A DNA stretch of 64,000 nucleotides, taken from Microbulbifer agarilyticus S89. Its GTDB lineage: Bacteria; Pseudomonadota; Gammaproteobacteria; Pseudomonadales; Cellvibrionaceae. Where the stretch lies: the NCBI RefSeq assembly GCF_000220505.1, contig NZ_AFPJ01000019.1:1-64000 (forward strand), read 5' to 3'. Below the pieces are notes generated by a model. That model was given only the letters and a program-made list of their open reading frames with translations. It had not been told where the DNA came from and searched no databases. Shown here piece after piece: positions 1 to 9,406 of this stretch. The position numbers and the translations under genes are program-made. Numbering within the stretch: the stretch's first letter is position 1; each line of letters starts with the position of its first letter.

Positions 1-111
1 CTGGCCTTTTTTACCCAGGTAATCCACCCGCACCTGATCCAGTGCCGCGAGGTCGCCGGCCTTTTCTACCAGCGCCAGCGCCTGCTCGGTGAGGGATTGC
101 AATTCTTGCAT
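1..111 (-). CDS. pheS: Phenylalanine--tRNA ligase alpha subunit, N-terminal fragment
   Basis: The first 37 codons are visible before the gene runs off the left edge of the window. They start MQELQSLTEQAL and reach RVDYLGKKGQ, the N-terminal coiled-coil of PheS and its conserved RV-YLGKKG segment. The enzyme charges tRNA-Phe as an alpha2-beta2 complex with PheT. It lies downstream of rplT in the same direction, the usual infC-rpmI-rplT-pheS order. A perfect tandem 10-bp repeat (CTCGTTCTGA twice, 121-140) sits just upstream of the start, and a terminator separates it from rplT. No Phe-rich leader peptide like E. coli pheM was found in the gap. Confidence 0.85.
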   Translation of the reverse strand, partial: MQELQSLTEQALALVEKAGDLAALDQVRVDYLGKKGQ

Positions 112-220
112 TGAAACTTTCTCGTTCTGACTCGTTCTGATCGATGAGTGACAATTGTTATTTTGAGACGCAGCGGATAATAGCAAGCCTCTGCGTCAGA
201 AATTCGTGTGCTGCTGATAA

Positions 221-258
221 AAAAATAGGGAAGAGCCAAACAGCCCTTCCCTATTTTT
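221..258 (-). terminator. Rho-independent terminator after rplT
   Basis: A 13-bp stem (AAAAATAGGGAAG with CTTCCCTATTTTT) around an 11-nt loop. A/T runs on both sides let it work on either strand. It would end the thrS-infC-rpmI-rplT transcript, or act as a read-through or attenuation point ahead of pheS. Confidence 0.75.
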
Positions 259-305
259 AAAGCACAAATCCGCCCTTGCGGGCCGATTTATTCTGCAGGC
301 GCTAA

Positions 306-665
306 TTAAGCTGCCAGGGCTGCCTTGGCTTTTTCAACTACGGCAGCAAAAGCGGCTTTGTCGTATACCGCCAGATCAGCCAGAACACGGCGATCCAGTG
401 CGATATCCGCCTTCTTCAGGCCAGCAATCAGTCGGCTGTAGCTCAGGCCTTCAGCGCGGGACTGGGCGTTGATACGCGTGATCCACAGAGCGCGGAAGTT
501 ACGCTTCTTAACGCGACGGTCGCGGTAAGCGTACTGACCAGCTTTGATGACTGCCTGCTTGGCTACGCGGAATACGCGAGAACGCGCACCGTAGTAACCT
601 TTAGCCTGCTTCAGAATTTTTTTGTGACTGCGACGCGCCACTACACCACGTTTTACACGGGCCAT
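306..665 (-). CDS. rplT: 50S ribosomal protein L20
   Basis: 119 residues, the normal length for L20. It has the basic N-terminal helix ([20 protein letters not shown]) and the conserved [11 protein letters not shown] segment. L20 binds 23S rRNA early in 50S assembly and, in E. coli, represses its own operon by binding the rpmI leader. The ATG has a GAGG Shine-Dalgarno sequence about 8 nt upstream. It lies 36 bp downstream of rpmI in the same operon. I did not identify an L20 operator structure by eye. Confidence 0.97.
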   Translation of the reverse strand: MARVKRGVVARRSHKKILKQAKGYYGARSRVFRVAKQAVIKAGQYAYRDRRVKKRNFRALWITRINAQSRAEGLSYSRLIAGLKKADIALDRRVLADLAVYDKAAFAAVVEKAKAALAA

Positions 666-701
666 ATCAATATCCTCTTAAAACTTAACGTGTGCAGCCA
701 A

Positions 702-896
702 TTACTTGGCGCGCAACATACGATCGACCAGGGTGGCATCAGACTTGTTCAAAGTGTTGGTGCCGCGCAGCTGACGCTTACGCTTGGTGGTCATTTTGGT
801 GAGGATGTGGCTCTTGTTAGCGTGCTTGTGCTTGTAGCCCGAAGCCGTCTTCTTGAAGCGCTTGGCAGCGCCACTGTGTACTTTTGCTTTCGGCAT
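702..896 (-). CDS. rpmI: 50S ribosomal protein L35
   Basis: 64 residues starting [14 protein letters not shown], the canonical L35 start, and ending in VDRMLRAK. A longer reading frame extends 23 codons upstream, but that stretch lacks L35 similarity. The ATG at 896 has a GGAG ribosome-binding site about 7 nt before it. Highly basic, with the [16 protein letters not shown] signature. It sits between infC and rplT, as in most bacteria. Confidence 0.96.
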   Translation of the reverse strand: MPKAKVHSGAAKRFKKTASGYKHKHANKSHILTKMTTKRKRQLRGTNTLNKSDATLVDRMLRAK

Positions 897-1040
897 TTTG
901 TACTCCAAAGTGAATAGTGACCCACGAATGGGTTCTGTTAATTGGTTACAGGCCGAAGCCTGCAACTGTGCGGGAGTGAGAAGGCAGCCGTCGCCCGATC
1001 ACATCCCGAAAAGAAGACTCAGATACCGGGTATCCAAGCC

Positions 1041-1580
1041 TTACTTTTTCTTTTTGGCGGGCGCGATGACCATGATCATCTGGCGGCCTTCCATTTTTGG
1101 CCGCTGCTCCACCGTACCCAGCTCCTCGAGGTCTTTCTCGATGCGCTGCATCATTTCCATACCCAGCTCCTGGTGGGCCATTTCACGGCCACGGAAGCGC
1201 AGGGATACTTTCGCTTTGTCCCCGGCTTCCAGGAAGCGGGTCAGGTTGCGCAGTTTGATCTGGTAGTCACCGATATCGGTACCGGGACGGAACTTCATTT
1301 CCTTGATCTGCTGCTGCTTTTGTTTCTTCTTAGCCGCATTTTTAGCCTTCTTGGCCTCAAATACGTGCTTCCCGTAGTCCATGATCTTACAGACGATGGG
1401 ATCGGAGTCCGAAGCAATTTCAACGAGATCCAGGCTGGCCTTCTGCGCTTCTTCCAGCGCCTCTTCCAGAGTGACAATGCCTACCTGTTCACCATCCGCA
1501 CCAATCAATCGCAATTGAGAAGCTTCGATCTGATCGTTGATGCGGGCCTTTTTGGACCGTCCTTTCATATCTCGTTTAAT
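1041..1580 (-). CDS. infC: Translation initiation factor IF-3, probable ATT start
   Basis: IF-3 binds the 30S subunit and monitors start-codon choice. The N domain ([20 protein letters not shown]), a lysine-rich linker, and the C domain ([39 protein letters not shown]) are all present. The first ATG is at 1568, but an in-frame ATT lies at 1580 with GGAG exactly 9 nt upstream. The ATG itself has no well-placed ribosome-binding site. Starting at ATT adds the peptide (M)KRD, close to the IKREM start I recall for Pseudomonas IF-3. Known infC genes use AUU for autoregulation. Length is then 179 aa. The gene follows thrS by 41 bp. Confidence 0.93.
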   Translation of the reverse strand: MKRDMKGRSKKARINDQIEASQLRLIGADGEQVGIVTLEEALEEAQKASLDLVEIASDSDPIVCKIMDYGKHVFEAKKAKNAAKKKQKQQQIKEMKFRPGTDIGDYQIKLRNLTRFLEAGDKAKVSLRFRGREMAHQELGMEMMQRIEKDLEELGTVEQRPKMEGRQMIMVIAPAKKKK

Positions 1581-1621
1581 AACACTCGTCTCCGGTTACT
1601 CAAAAAAAGCTATCGGGGCGC

Positions 1622-3556
1622 TTATTCAGCTGCGCCCGCAATAGACGAACGGCCGCGGCGGTCCACGTCCTGGCGGAGGATCTCAAGGAATGACTCATAC
1701 GTCATGGTTCCGAGGTCCTCACCGCTACGTGTCCGCACGGCAACCGTCTGATTTTCCACTTCCTTATCGCCGATTACCAGCAGATAAGGAACACGCTGAA
1801 GCGTGTGCTCGCGGATTTTAAAGCCGATCTTCTCGTTTCTCAAGTCAGCAGCGGCGCGGAAACCCTCACCACCCAGCTTGGACTCAATATCGCGACAGTA
1901 TTCGGACTGACGATCGGTGATGTTAAGCACCGCAACCTGCTGGGGCGCCAGCCAGGTCGGGAAGGCACCCTCGTAGTTCTCAATCAGGATACCGATAAAG
2001 CGCTCGAAGGACCCGAGAGTCGCGCGGTGCAACATTACCGGGTTCTGGCGGGAACCGTCTTCCGCCACAAACTGCGCGTCCAGACGGCCCGGCATGGAGA
2101 AGTCCACCTGGATGGTGCCGCACTGCCATACACGGCCGAGACAGTCCTTCAGCGAGAACTCGATCTTGGGCCCATAGAAAGCACCCTCACCCGGCAGCTC
2201 TTCCCAGTCCAGATTAGCCGCATCCAGGGCGTCCGCCAGCGCCTTCTCCGCCTTGTCCCAGCTCTCGTCGGAACCGACGCGCTGTTCAGGGCGGGTAGAC
2301 AAACGATAGATCACTTCATCAAAGCCGAAGTCTTTATAGACCTCGTGCAGAAGGTCCATAAACTCAGATACTTCAGACTGGATCTGGTCTTCGGTACAGA
2401 AGATGTGGCCATCGTCCTGAACGAAGCCGCGCACACGCATCAGGCCATGCAGGGAGCCAGACGGCTCACTGCGGTGACAGGAGCCAAACTCCGCCAAGCG
2501 CAATGGCAGGTCGCGGTAGCTGCGCAGGCCCTGATTGAACACCTGCACGTGACACGGGCAGTTCATCGGCTTGATGGCAAACTGACGCTCTTCGCTTTCC
2601 AGCGTGAACATGTCGTCGCCGAATTTATCTGCGTGACCGGATTTCTCCCACAAAGAGAAATCCACCAGCTGCGGGGTCTTGATCTCTTTATAGCCGCGCT
2701 CGCGCTGACGCTGGCGCATGTACTGCTCAACGGTGCTGTATACAGTCCAACCATTGGGGTGCCAGAACACCATACCCGGCGCTTCTTCCTGCATATGGAA
2801 CAGGTCGAACTTCTTCGCCAGCTTGCGGTGGTCGCGCTTTTCCGCTTCCGCAATACGGTGCAAATACGCCTTGAGCTCTTTCTTATTACCCCAGGCAGTA
2901 CCGTATACGCGGGTCAGCATCTCGTTGTTCGAGTCACCGCGCCAGTAAGCACCAGCCACTTTGGTCAACTTGAAGGCCTTGAGCTTGCCAGTAGACGGCA
3001 CGTGCGGGCCGCGGCACAGGTCTTCAAAGTCGCCCTGGCGGTACAGGGAAATATCTTCATTGGTAGGAATGCTGGCAATGATCTCTGCCTTGTATTCCTC
3101 ACCCATTTCACGGAAGTACTTCACCGCATCGTCACGCGGCAGCAGACGGCGGCTTACCGGAATATCTTCCTTGGCCAACTCTTCCATGCGCTTTTCGATC
3201 TTCTCAAGATCTTCTGGCGTAAATTGGCGCTCGTAGGCAAAGTCATAATAGAAGCCATCGTCGATCACAGGACCGATCGTGACTTGAGCACCGGGGTACA
3301 GCTGCTTGACCGCCTGGGCCAGCAAGTGCGCGGTAGAGTGGCGAATGATCTCCAGACCTTCTGGCTGGCGATCGGTCACGATCGCCAGGTCGGCATCGTG
3401 ATCAATAACAAAACTGGTATCCACTTCCTTTCCGTCAACGACACCTGCCAGCGCAGCTTTCGCGAGACCGGGACCAATATCATTGGCAACGTCGAATACA
3501 GAAACAGGATTGGAGAATTCGCGACGGGAACCGTCAGGGAGGGTGACAACAGGCAT
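1622..3556 (-). CDS. thrS: Threonine--tRNA ligase
   Basis: 644 residues, full length for bacterial ThrRS. Order: TGS domain ([14 protein letters not shown] onward), editing domain with [11 protein letters not shown] and GFYYDF, then the class II catalytic core with the zinc cysteine in MNCPCHV (about residue 335), motif 2 around [17 protein letters not shown], and motif 3 [15 protein letters not shown]. The anticodon-binding domain ends the protein ([33 protein letters not shown]). The ATG at 3556 has an AAGGAAG ribosome-binding site. First gene of the thrS-infC-rpmI-rplT operon. I saw no tRNA-like operator in the roughly 120 bp leader. Confidence 0.97.
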   Translation of the reverse strand: MPVVTLPDGSRREFSNPVSVFDVANDIGPGLAKAALAGVVDGKEVDTSFVIDHDADLAIVTDRQPEGLEIIRHSTAHLLAQAVKQLYPGAQVTIGPVIDDGFYYDFAYERQFTPEDLEKIEKRMEELAKEDIPVSRRLLPRDDAVKYFREMGEEYKAEIIASIPTNEDISLYRQGDFEDLCRGPHVPSTGKLKAFKLTKVAGAYWRGDSNNEMLTRVYGTAWGNKKELKAYLHRIAEAEKRDHRKLAKKFDLFHMQEEAPGMVFWHPNGWTVYSTVEQYMRQRQRERGYKEIKTPQLVDFSLWEKSGHADKFGDDMFTLESEERQFAIKPMNCPCHVQVFNQGLRSYRDLPLRLAEFGSCHRSEPSGSLHGLMRVRGFVQDDGHIFCTEDQIQSEVSEFMDLLHEVYKDFGFDEVIYRLSTRPEQRVGSDESWDKAEKALADALDAANLDWEELPGEGAFYGPKIEFSLKDCLGRVWQCGTIQVDFSMPGRLDAQFVAEDGSRQNPVMLHRATLGSFERFIGILIENYEGAFPTWLAPQQVAVLNITDRQSEYCRDIESKLGGEGFRAAADLRNEKIGFKIREHTLQRVPYLLVIGDKEVENQTVAVRTRSGEDLGTMTYESFLEILRQDVDRRGRSSIAGAAE

Positions 3557-3675
3557 TGCACTTCCTTATTTATCAGTGGCGACCCCTACGTAAGACCGCG
3601 TGATTCACATCTGTGAGTGTGGGCTTGCGCCCGAAACGAACCAAATCAAAAGAGAGGAAAAGGCTCGCGAGAAAT

Positions 3676-3752
<77 letters not shown>

Positions 3753-3911
3753 AGAACATGCAACCGGGATATCCCCGTGCTGCAGAGGAGGCGAACTCTA
3801 GCACCGTGAATCAGGCATTTCAACACAAGTGACCAGATTTTTCCCATCGCCACGTTCGCGACCTGCTGGCGCGCCAAATGCGCTGCCAGCAAGCCCACGA
3901 GAACCGGTAAG

Positions 3912-5192
3912 TCAATCGCTTTGTAACGCATCAATGGGGTTGAGCTGCGAGGCCTTGATTGCCGGGTACACGCCAAACACGAGCCCCACCAAGGCGCACA
4001 CCGTAAACGACAATACGATGGCACCAATCGACCAGGACACGGGCCAACCCGCGTAAAGCGCAATTACTTCCGACAGTAAAACACCAAACACAATGCCGAG
4101 CAGACCGCCAAGAATCGCGATGGTAAAGCTCTCAACCATATACTGGATTCGAATGTCCCGCTCGGTGGCACCAATGGCTCGCAACAAACCAATTTCCTTG
4201 GTTCGTTCGAGCACTGTCGCCAGCATAATGTTCATGATGCCAATGCCACCGACCAGCAATGAAATACCGGCAACGCAGGACATGACGATGTTAAAGATCG
4301 CCTGGGTTTCCATCTTCTGGGCCATCAAGGCAGCCGGCACGACCACCGCATAATCTTCCACGCCATTATGGCGCCGCTCCATCAGGTGTGTCAGTGCGCG
4401 CGCGGCCTCCCGTGCATCGGTCCCGGGTGCCAAGCGGAATTTCAGTTCGCTGAGTTCGGGCGCGAGGGTTTCGCGGGCAAAACGCTGGTCAGCCGTTGCC
4501 AGCGGGATAAAGATCTGGTTTTGCTCGGCACCGAGCTTTACCCCTTCAAATTCTGCACCGTCGACAAACGGCGAATCCAGGACGCCCACCACCCGGAACC
4601 AGAGATGGTTTACCTTGACCATTTCCCCCAGCGCGGAATCACCGGGGAACAACTGCCCGGCAACAGATTCCCCGAGCACGGCCACCTGCGCAAGCGTCGA
4701 CTCGTCCTCGGGTCCAAGCAGCCGGCCAGCATTCAACTTGAAGGGCGACAAGTCAAAGTAATCCGCGCTAACCCCGCTGGCTGATGCGTCACTTTTACCG
4801 TGAGCACTAAACACGCTGTATGTCGGTAGGCTTTTCTGCGCAGCAAAAGCAGAGACAAAGCCGAAAGTACTCAATGCGGCTTCGCCGTCACGCAGAGTCA
4901 AACCGGAAGACTGTTTCCGCTGCTCATACAGTTCATCGTCCGGCACATCTGCGCTCTGCACGATCAGGTTGTTGAGGCCCATAGTTTCGATCATGCGCAG
5001 GGCCTCACGCTCGGCGCCCTTACCAATATTCAGCATCGCAATCACGGCACCGACACCAAAAATCATGCCGAGCAGCGTCAGCAGAGTCCGTAACTTGTGC
5101 TGGCTCAATTCCGACAGTGCATCGGCAAATGTCAGCAACACCGGACGCCAGGTATCGGGCATGGCTCCGTGCAACCTTTCAAGCAAACCCAT
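3912..5192 (-). CDS. MacB-type ABC transporter permease (FtsX family)
   Basis: 426 residues. An N-terminal cytoplasmic stretch is followed by a first membrane helix (LRTLLTLLGMIFGVGAVIAML), a large periplasmic MacB-type domain (about residues 60-290), and three C-terminal helices containing GGIGIMNIMLATVLERTKEIG and the terminal PAIKASQLNPIDAL motif. These are hallmarks of MacB/LolE-type permeases, which move substrate out of the periplasm or outer leaflet by mechanotransmission. Unlike E. coli MacB, the ATPase is a separate protein (8420-9100). The start overlaps the upstream adaptor stop as TGATG, so translation is coupled. No outer-membrane TolC partner is nearby. Confidence 0.9.
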   Translation of the reverse strand: MGLLERLHGAMPDTWRPVLLTFADALSELSQHKLRTLLTLLGMIFGVGAVIAMLNIGKGAEREALRMIETMGLNNLIVQSADVPDDELYEQRKQSSGLTLRDGEAALSTFGFVSAFAAQKSLPTYSVFSAHGKSDASASGVSADYFDLSPFKLNAGRLLGPEDESTLAQVAVLGESVAGQLFPGDSALGEMVKVNHLWFRVVGVLDSPFVDGAEFEGVKLGAEQNQIFIPLATADQRFARETLAPELSELKFRLAPGTDAREAARALTHLMERRHNGVEDYAVVVPAALMAQKMETQAIFNIVMSCVAGISLLVGGIGIMNIMLATVLERTKEIGLLRAIGATERDIRIQYMVESFTIAILGGLLGIVFGVLLSEVIALYAGWPVSWSIGAIVLSFTVCALVGLVFGVYPAIKASQLNPIDALQSD

Positions 5193-6436
5193 CAGCCATG
5201 CCCTCCCGGAGCGCTCACATCCTCAACCAGGCCCGACACCTCATACAGCGAGATCGCTTCGCCTGCCTCCAGCCCTTCGACCACTTCAACATGGGTCGGC
5301 GTGGCATCGCCGAGCGACACCTCTCGCTCAACGAATCCCTCACCCTGCCACACAAACACATAGGCTCCTTGCGGGCGATGGAAAACACTCTGCAAGGGAA
5401 TCGTCACGCGCAGCTCTTCCTCGCGAATGCGTACCTGGGCACGCAAACCGCGTCCGAGCTTGAATAGCTTGGGGTGTTGCTGATCGAACTCCGCCACCAG
5501 CTCATAATATTTTTGCGGATTACCCCGCTCGATGGATCGTGGTGCCGGGCTAACACTGGCAACTCGCGCCGGAAAACGGCGCTCAGGCATGGTTTCGATC
5601 CACACTTCGACAAACTGCCCCTCGGCGAGACCCGCGGCCTCACGGTCCAGCACGTAGAGCCGCGCCTGCATTATGCTGACGTCCGGCAAGTCTCCCACTT
5701 TTCTGCCGGGCCAAACTTGCGAGCCAACGCGGGGCTTTTCACCCCGCCAGTTCGCTTCATACACCAGCAACCCATCGTGCGGCGCAACCACTTCGAGCTT
5801 GGCCAGATCCTGATCCAGGCGCTCTATTTTCTCACTGTGCTTACTTTCCTGCACCGACAGCACATCCAGCTCACCGCCGGCGCGCGTTGTAAAACGCTCA
5901 TTTTTCCAGCCGAGATAGCCGAGTTTGGAATTCAGGTACTGTGCATCCAGCGCATCATCGAGAATCTCCAGGCGGGATTTCAACAGGTCATCCTGGACCG
6001 CAAACTTCTCCGCAAACTCCTTCTCTGTACCAACCTGAGAAATATCCAGGAATATCTCCATCTCTTCGCTATCCAGCGCACCGCGCTTTTCGCGCAGGTC
6101 TTCCTGGGCAACACTCAAGTCGCCCGCGCTACGACTGCGCTCCCGCTCCATACTCGCACCATCGAAGCGCAAGATAACGTCCCCCTTCGATACGCGGGTG
6201 TACTCAGGCAACATCCACGCAATGAACTTGGGACGACGCCCCTGAGGTGCCTGAATTGAAGCCGCCGACTGGGCTTCAAGCTCACCATGTGCGGGTACAA
6301 AAGCCGCGCTCGACGTCGTTTGCACGGTATGCAGCAACGGCTGCCTGGTTGCGTCGGAACAACCCGCCACGAAGCCAATACCCAGCAAGGCGAGTGCGAA
6401 GCGAAGTCCTCTCTTGCAAAAACAAAATAGTTTCAT
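5192..6436 (-). CDS. HlyD/MacA-type periplasmic adaptor lipoprotein (third of three)
   Basis: 414 residues with a lipoprotein signal (ALALLGIGFVAGCSD; lipobox VAGC). The membrane-proximal half of a lipoyl-like domain (FIAWMLPEYTRVSKGDVILRFDG) is followed by an alpha-helical hairpin of about 110 residues, the second lipoyl half (VVAPHDGLLVYEANWRGEKP) and beta-barrel domains. Adaptors of this kind connect an inner-membrane transporter to an outer-membrane channel. This is the longest of three tandem adaptors sharing a W-GEkP-like motif. It overlaps its upstream neighbour by ATGA and the permease by TGATG. Substrate unknown. Confidence 0.87.
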   Translation of the reverse strand: MKLFCFCKRGLRFALALLGIGFVAGCSDATRQPLLHTVQTTSSAAFVPAHGELEAQSAASIQAPQGRRPKFIAWMLPEYTRVSKGDVILRFDGASMERERSRSAGDLSVAQEDLREKRGALDSEEMEIFLDISQVGTEKEFAEKFAVQDDLLKSRLEILDDALDAQYLNSKLGYLGWKNERFTTRAGGELDVLSVQESKHSEKIERLDQDLAKLEVVAPHDGLLVYEANWRGEKPRVGSQVWPGRKVGDLPDVSIMQARLYVLDREAAGLAEGQFVEVWIETMPERRFPARVASVSPAPRSIERGNPQKYYELVAEFDQQHPKLFKLGRGLRAQVRIREEELRVTIPLQSVFHRPQGAYVFVWQGEGFVEREVSLGDATPTHVEVVEGLEAGEAISLYEVSGLVEDVSAPGGHG

Positions 6437-7470
6437 TCGCCGCTTCCCGCCTCCGCAACCAATTCCCGGGTAACATCCGCTAAATTCAGGGTGGCGGTCA
6501 TGCCGGGCTTTAAACTCACCTCTTCATCACTGTCGATCGCAACGAGCAGGTCAATCACTCGCCTGCGGTCATTGTTGGACCTATCGCGAACAACCCGTCC
6601 GAGCTCGGCAATGCTGCCGGTCAATGTTTTGCCTTGCGCGCTATCGACAACCACATCCACAGGTGCACCCAATGTGAGACTGCTGCGATCGACCTCGTCA
6701 GCTTGCGCCCGCAACTGCATGCGACTCAAGTCTGACAAGAGCACCACCGGCTGCCCAAAACGCACGGATTCACCCTGAGATGGCTTCTCCCCTTGCCAAT
6801 TGGGGATGTACTGCACCAGCCCCGCGATCGGCGCATGGACTTTTAGCCGATCTACTTGCTTTTGCAACAAATCCACCTCTGCCGCCAAGGTATCCACTTT
6901 CCGCTCAGCGAGCGATACCTCCAACTTGCCCGACTTTTCATGCAGTTCAGCCAGCGCCCGCGCCAATGCCAAGTCATTAGTGGCAATTTCGAAATCAATT
7001 GCCGACTTCATCCGCTCATTTTTGGACAGGGACTGGTCGATAATCGCTGCGCGTCGTTCTGCCTTATCAAACTCTGCACGCTTTTCTTCTACGGCAAGCA
7101 CATCATCTTTCGCGGTCTGTTCGACTTTTCTTACGGTATTCTTTAGTTCGCTGCGAGCCTGGGCCAACTCCGATTTTTTTTCGATCAAACGATCGCGTAC
7201 GGGCTTATCATCAAAGGCGACAATCAGGTCCCCTACTTTCACATGGGTATTTTCCGGAACTAACCGCTTAATACTGTAATTCCACATACGGGAAATACTC
7301 GGTGGCGCAATTTTTACATGCTTTTCCGCTTCGAGTTCTCCAGTGATAGATAGTGGTGGCCGGCTGGCATCCGGGGCTGTGGCAGACTCCGGATCGGCGC
7401 ACCCCGCGATGGCGACTATGAATAGCAGGCACGACAGAGCACCATAGCGGAAGGAAAAGTGACATCTCAT
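6433..7470 (-). CDS. HlyD/MacA-type periplasmic adaptor lipoprotein (second of three)
   Basis: 345 residues from the ATG at 7470. The frame is open a further 37 codons upstream, but that part lies inside the preceding gene, and the ATG start gives a clean lipoprotein signal (SCLLFIVAIAGCAD; lipobox IAGC). A first lipoyl half (LVPENTHVKVGDLIVAFDD), a Lys/Glu-rich coiled-coil hairpin, and a second half (VHAPIAGLVQYIPNWQGEKP) follow. C-terminal beta domain includes GSIAELGRVVRDRSN and LKPGMTATLNL. The start overlaps the preceding stop (ATGA), so translation is probably coupled. Paralogous in layout to its two neighbours. Confidence 0.86.
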   Translation of the reverse strand: MRCHFSFRYGALSCLLFIVAIAGCADPESATAPDASRPPLSITGELEAEKHVKIAPPSISRMWNYSIKRLVPENTHVKVGDLIVAFDDKPVRDRLIEKKSELAQARSELKNTVRKVEQTAKDDVLAVEEKRAEFDKAERRAAIIDQSLSKNERMKSAIDFEIATNDLALARALAELHEKSGKLEVSLAERKVDTLAAEVDLLQKQVDRLKVHAPIAGLVQYIPNWQGEKPSQGESVRFGQPVVLLSDLSRMQLRAQADEVDRSSLTLGAPVDVVVDSAQGKTLTGSIAELGRVVRDRSNNDRRRVIDLLVAIDSDEEVSLKPGMTATLNLADVTRELVAEAGSGE

Positions 7471-8432
7471 GAAGCAGTGTCCTCCAGCAACTCGACGCGC
7501 GCCCCCATTCCCGGGAGCAGCTCCAACTGTGGCTGCTCCAGCAGTGAAAACTTTACCCGGTAGTAAAGCCCGACACCCCACTCACTCCGTTTCTGCGGCT
7601 GCGTTGCCACATGATCAAGTCGGGCAGGCAGACGTAAATCCAACCGCGAATCAAAGGTGAGGATGGCCTCCTGACCTAGCCGCGCACGATCAATATCTAC
7701 TTCGTGAAGCCAGGCTTCAATATAGAGGTCATTCAGCGATGGTATCTCGGCGATTAGCCAGGTGGGTTGGGCACTCATCCCCACAAACACCCGTTCACCT
7801 GTCCACGGATGCTTGCCATACAAGACAGGGCCAGCGCGCTCAGCGCGTACACTCATGGACGCCAACCGTTCTTCTTCGAAAGCAAGATTTTCCAGGGAGC
7901 GGTCAATGGCTATCGTTTGCTTGCGCAAGGTCACATCACGAGTGAGGCGCGCCTGCTCCAGGGCATCCTTCGCCTTGGCGACCTTAGAATCCGCCTCCTT
8001 CTTAGCCACCTGAAATGACTCGTACTCGTACGCACTGAGAAACTGCGCTGGGATTGCCGCGTCGATGGCGGCCTTTTTAAGCAACAGTACCTCACGCTTC
8101 AGCGCATACTCGCTTTCCAATACCAGTTCCGCTTGCTGGGTTTCCTGTTGCTGCAAGGTCTCCCGCGCTCGCTTGAGAGCAACCTCCTCTGCATCGATCT
8201 TGCCCTGAATTGCAGCGCCATCGAAAACCGCCACAATTTCACCTGGCTCAGCGATCTGCCCCTCCGGCATCAACCACTGCAATTCCACCCTCCAATCATC
8301 CGTCATTGGTGCGACGAAATGCTGCTTATCCTCCGCCCTGACTTCCCCGCTGAGCAGCAGCGGCGCCGCTATTACTTTCGGCATCAGCACTGCGATCACC
8401 ACCAAACCAAGCAATAGGCTTACCCTGCGCAT
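7467..8432 (-). CDS. HlyD-like periplasmic adaptor (first of three)
   Basis: 321 residues with a cleavable-type or anchoring signal ([22 protein letters not shown]) and no lipobox cysteine, unlike the next two adaptors. Lipoyl-like half-motifs [22 protein letters not shown] and [18 protein letters not shown] flank a long coiled coil (about residues 75-190). The C-terminal part has [12 protein letters not shown]. It overlaps the ATPase gene by 13 bp and the following adaptor by ATGA. This is the most diverged member of the set, so it might bind a different partner. Confidence 0.83.
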   Translation of the reverse strand: MRRVSLLLGLVVIAVLMPKVIAAPLLLSGEVRAEDKQHFVAPMTDDWRVELQWLMPEGQIAEPGEIVAVFDGAAIQGKIDAEEVALKRARETLQQQETQQAELVLESEYALKREVLLLKKAAIDAAIPAQFLSAYEYESFQVAKKEADSKVAKAKDALEQARLTRDVTLRKQTIAIDRSLENLAFEEERLASMSVRAERAGPVLYGKHPWTGERVFVGMSAQPTWLIAEIPSLNDLYIEAWLHEVDIDRARLGQEAILTFDSRLDLRLPARLDHVATQPQKRSEWGVGLYYRVKFSLLEQPQLELLPGMGARVELLEDTAS

Positions 8433-9100
8433 AGTGTGTCCTCGATTACCAGGCCATCACTCATCCGAATCGTTCTCTGCGCGTGCTCGGCAATCTCTGG
8501 CTCATGCGTAACCATAACGATGGTTTGCCCCTCACGGTGCAATTCCTTGAGCAGGACCAGAATCTCCTCCGAAGTCCGGGTATCCAGGTTACCGGTAGGC
8601 TCATCGGCAAAAATGACTTTTGGTCGATTCACCAACGCCCGCGCAATCGCCACCCGCTGACGTTGTCCGCCAGACATTTCAAAGGGTTTGTGATCTAACC
8701 GGTGGCCCAGGCCCACACGGTCCAACATGGCGCGAGCGCGAGATTCGGCTTCTCGCTCTGGAATATCGCTGTAGCGCAAAGGCAACATCACATTACGCAG
8801 CGCGGAGAGACGCGGTAGGAGGTGAAAGGTTTGGAAAATAAAGCCAATATTGCGATTGCGTATACGTGACAGTGCAGCATCGTCGTAACTACCAACGGCT
8901 TGCCCATCCAACCAATATTCCCCTGACGTCTGCTGATCCAGACAACCGAGAATATTCATCAGCGTCGACTTACCCGAGCCGGAAGCCCCCATAATGGCTA
9001 CGAACTCGTTTTCTGCAATATCAAGGGATACGGATTGCAACGCCACTACCTGCGCGTCACCACTACCGTATTCCCGACGCAACTCTGAGACTTTTATCAT
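8420..9100 (-). CDS. ABC transporter ATP-binding protein, MacB/LolD family
   Basis: 226 residues from the ATG at 9100. An in-frame TTG 21 bp further upstream has no visible ribosome-binding site. All ATPase motifs are present: Walker [11 protein letters not shown]-loop ([21 protein letters not shown]), signature [15 protein letters not shown], Walker [13 protein letters not shown] and the H-loop histidine in [12 protein letters not shown]. First gene of the five-gene exporter operon. ATPases of this family power FtsX-type permeases. Confidence 0.93.
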   Translation of the reverse strand: MIKVSELRREYGSGDAQVVALQSVSLDIAENEFVAIMGASGSGKSTLMNILGCLDQQTSGEYWLDGQAVGSYDDAALSRIRNRNIGFIFQTFHLLPRLSALRNVMLPLRYSDIPEREAESRARAMLDRVGLGHRLDHKPFEMSGGQRQRVAIARALVNRPKVIFADEPTGNLDTRTSEEILVLLKELHREGQTIVMVTHEPEIAEHAQRTIRMSDGLVIEDTLCAG

Positions 9101-9171
9101 TATTACCGCGCCGAAGCCCAAACGGAGGTTGAGCCAAACAAATTTTTACAGGACCACCCGCAATGAATTTC

Positions 9172-9187
9172 AATGACAGCCGTCATT
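9172..9187. promoter_or_regulatory. Inverted repeat upstream of the exporter operon
   Basis: AATGAC-AGCC-GTCATT, perfect 6-bp arms, 72 bp upstream of the ATPase start in an otherwise AT-rich leader (9101-9406, about 300 bp with no convincing gene). It could be an operator for a local repressor, but no regulator gene is adjacent. Confidence 0.35.
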
Positions 9188-9406
9188 CACTGCATAGCAG
9201 TCAAACAGTAACATCAAGACTTTCTTTTATATAATTATTTCGCACATTGCGCACAATCAGTCCTATCGATCAAACCGATACTAGCTCTATTCAAATTGAG
9301 TCAGGACAAGTTCACGCGCAGTCAACATGGATACGGCACCACGCGGTAACAAGAGGCGAGCAGATCCACCCCTTTCGTGGACCTACTCCATTAGCTCAGG
9401 GTGTGA

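Noticed and set aside
121-140. Tandem CTCGTTCTGA repeat as a possible CRISPR or mobile element scar
   Set aside because: Only two 10-bp copies and no flanking array or target-site duplication.
942-1751. Long open frame on the plus strand opposite infC
   Set aside because: It is the antisense of infC and the start of thrS; composition is that of a shadow frame.
1805-3616. 603-codon plus-strand frame opposite thrS
   Set aside because: Fully antisense to the clearly conserved thrS and has no recognisable domain.
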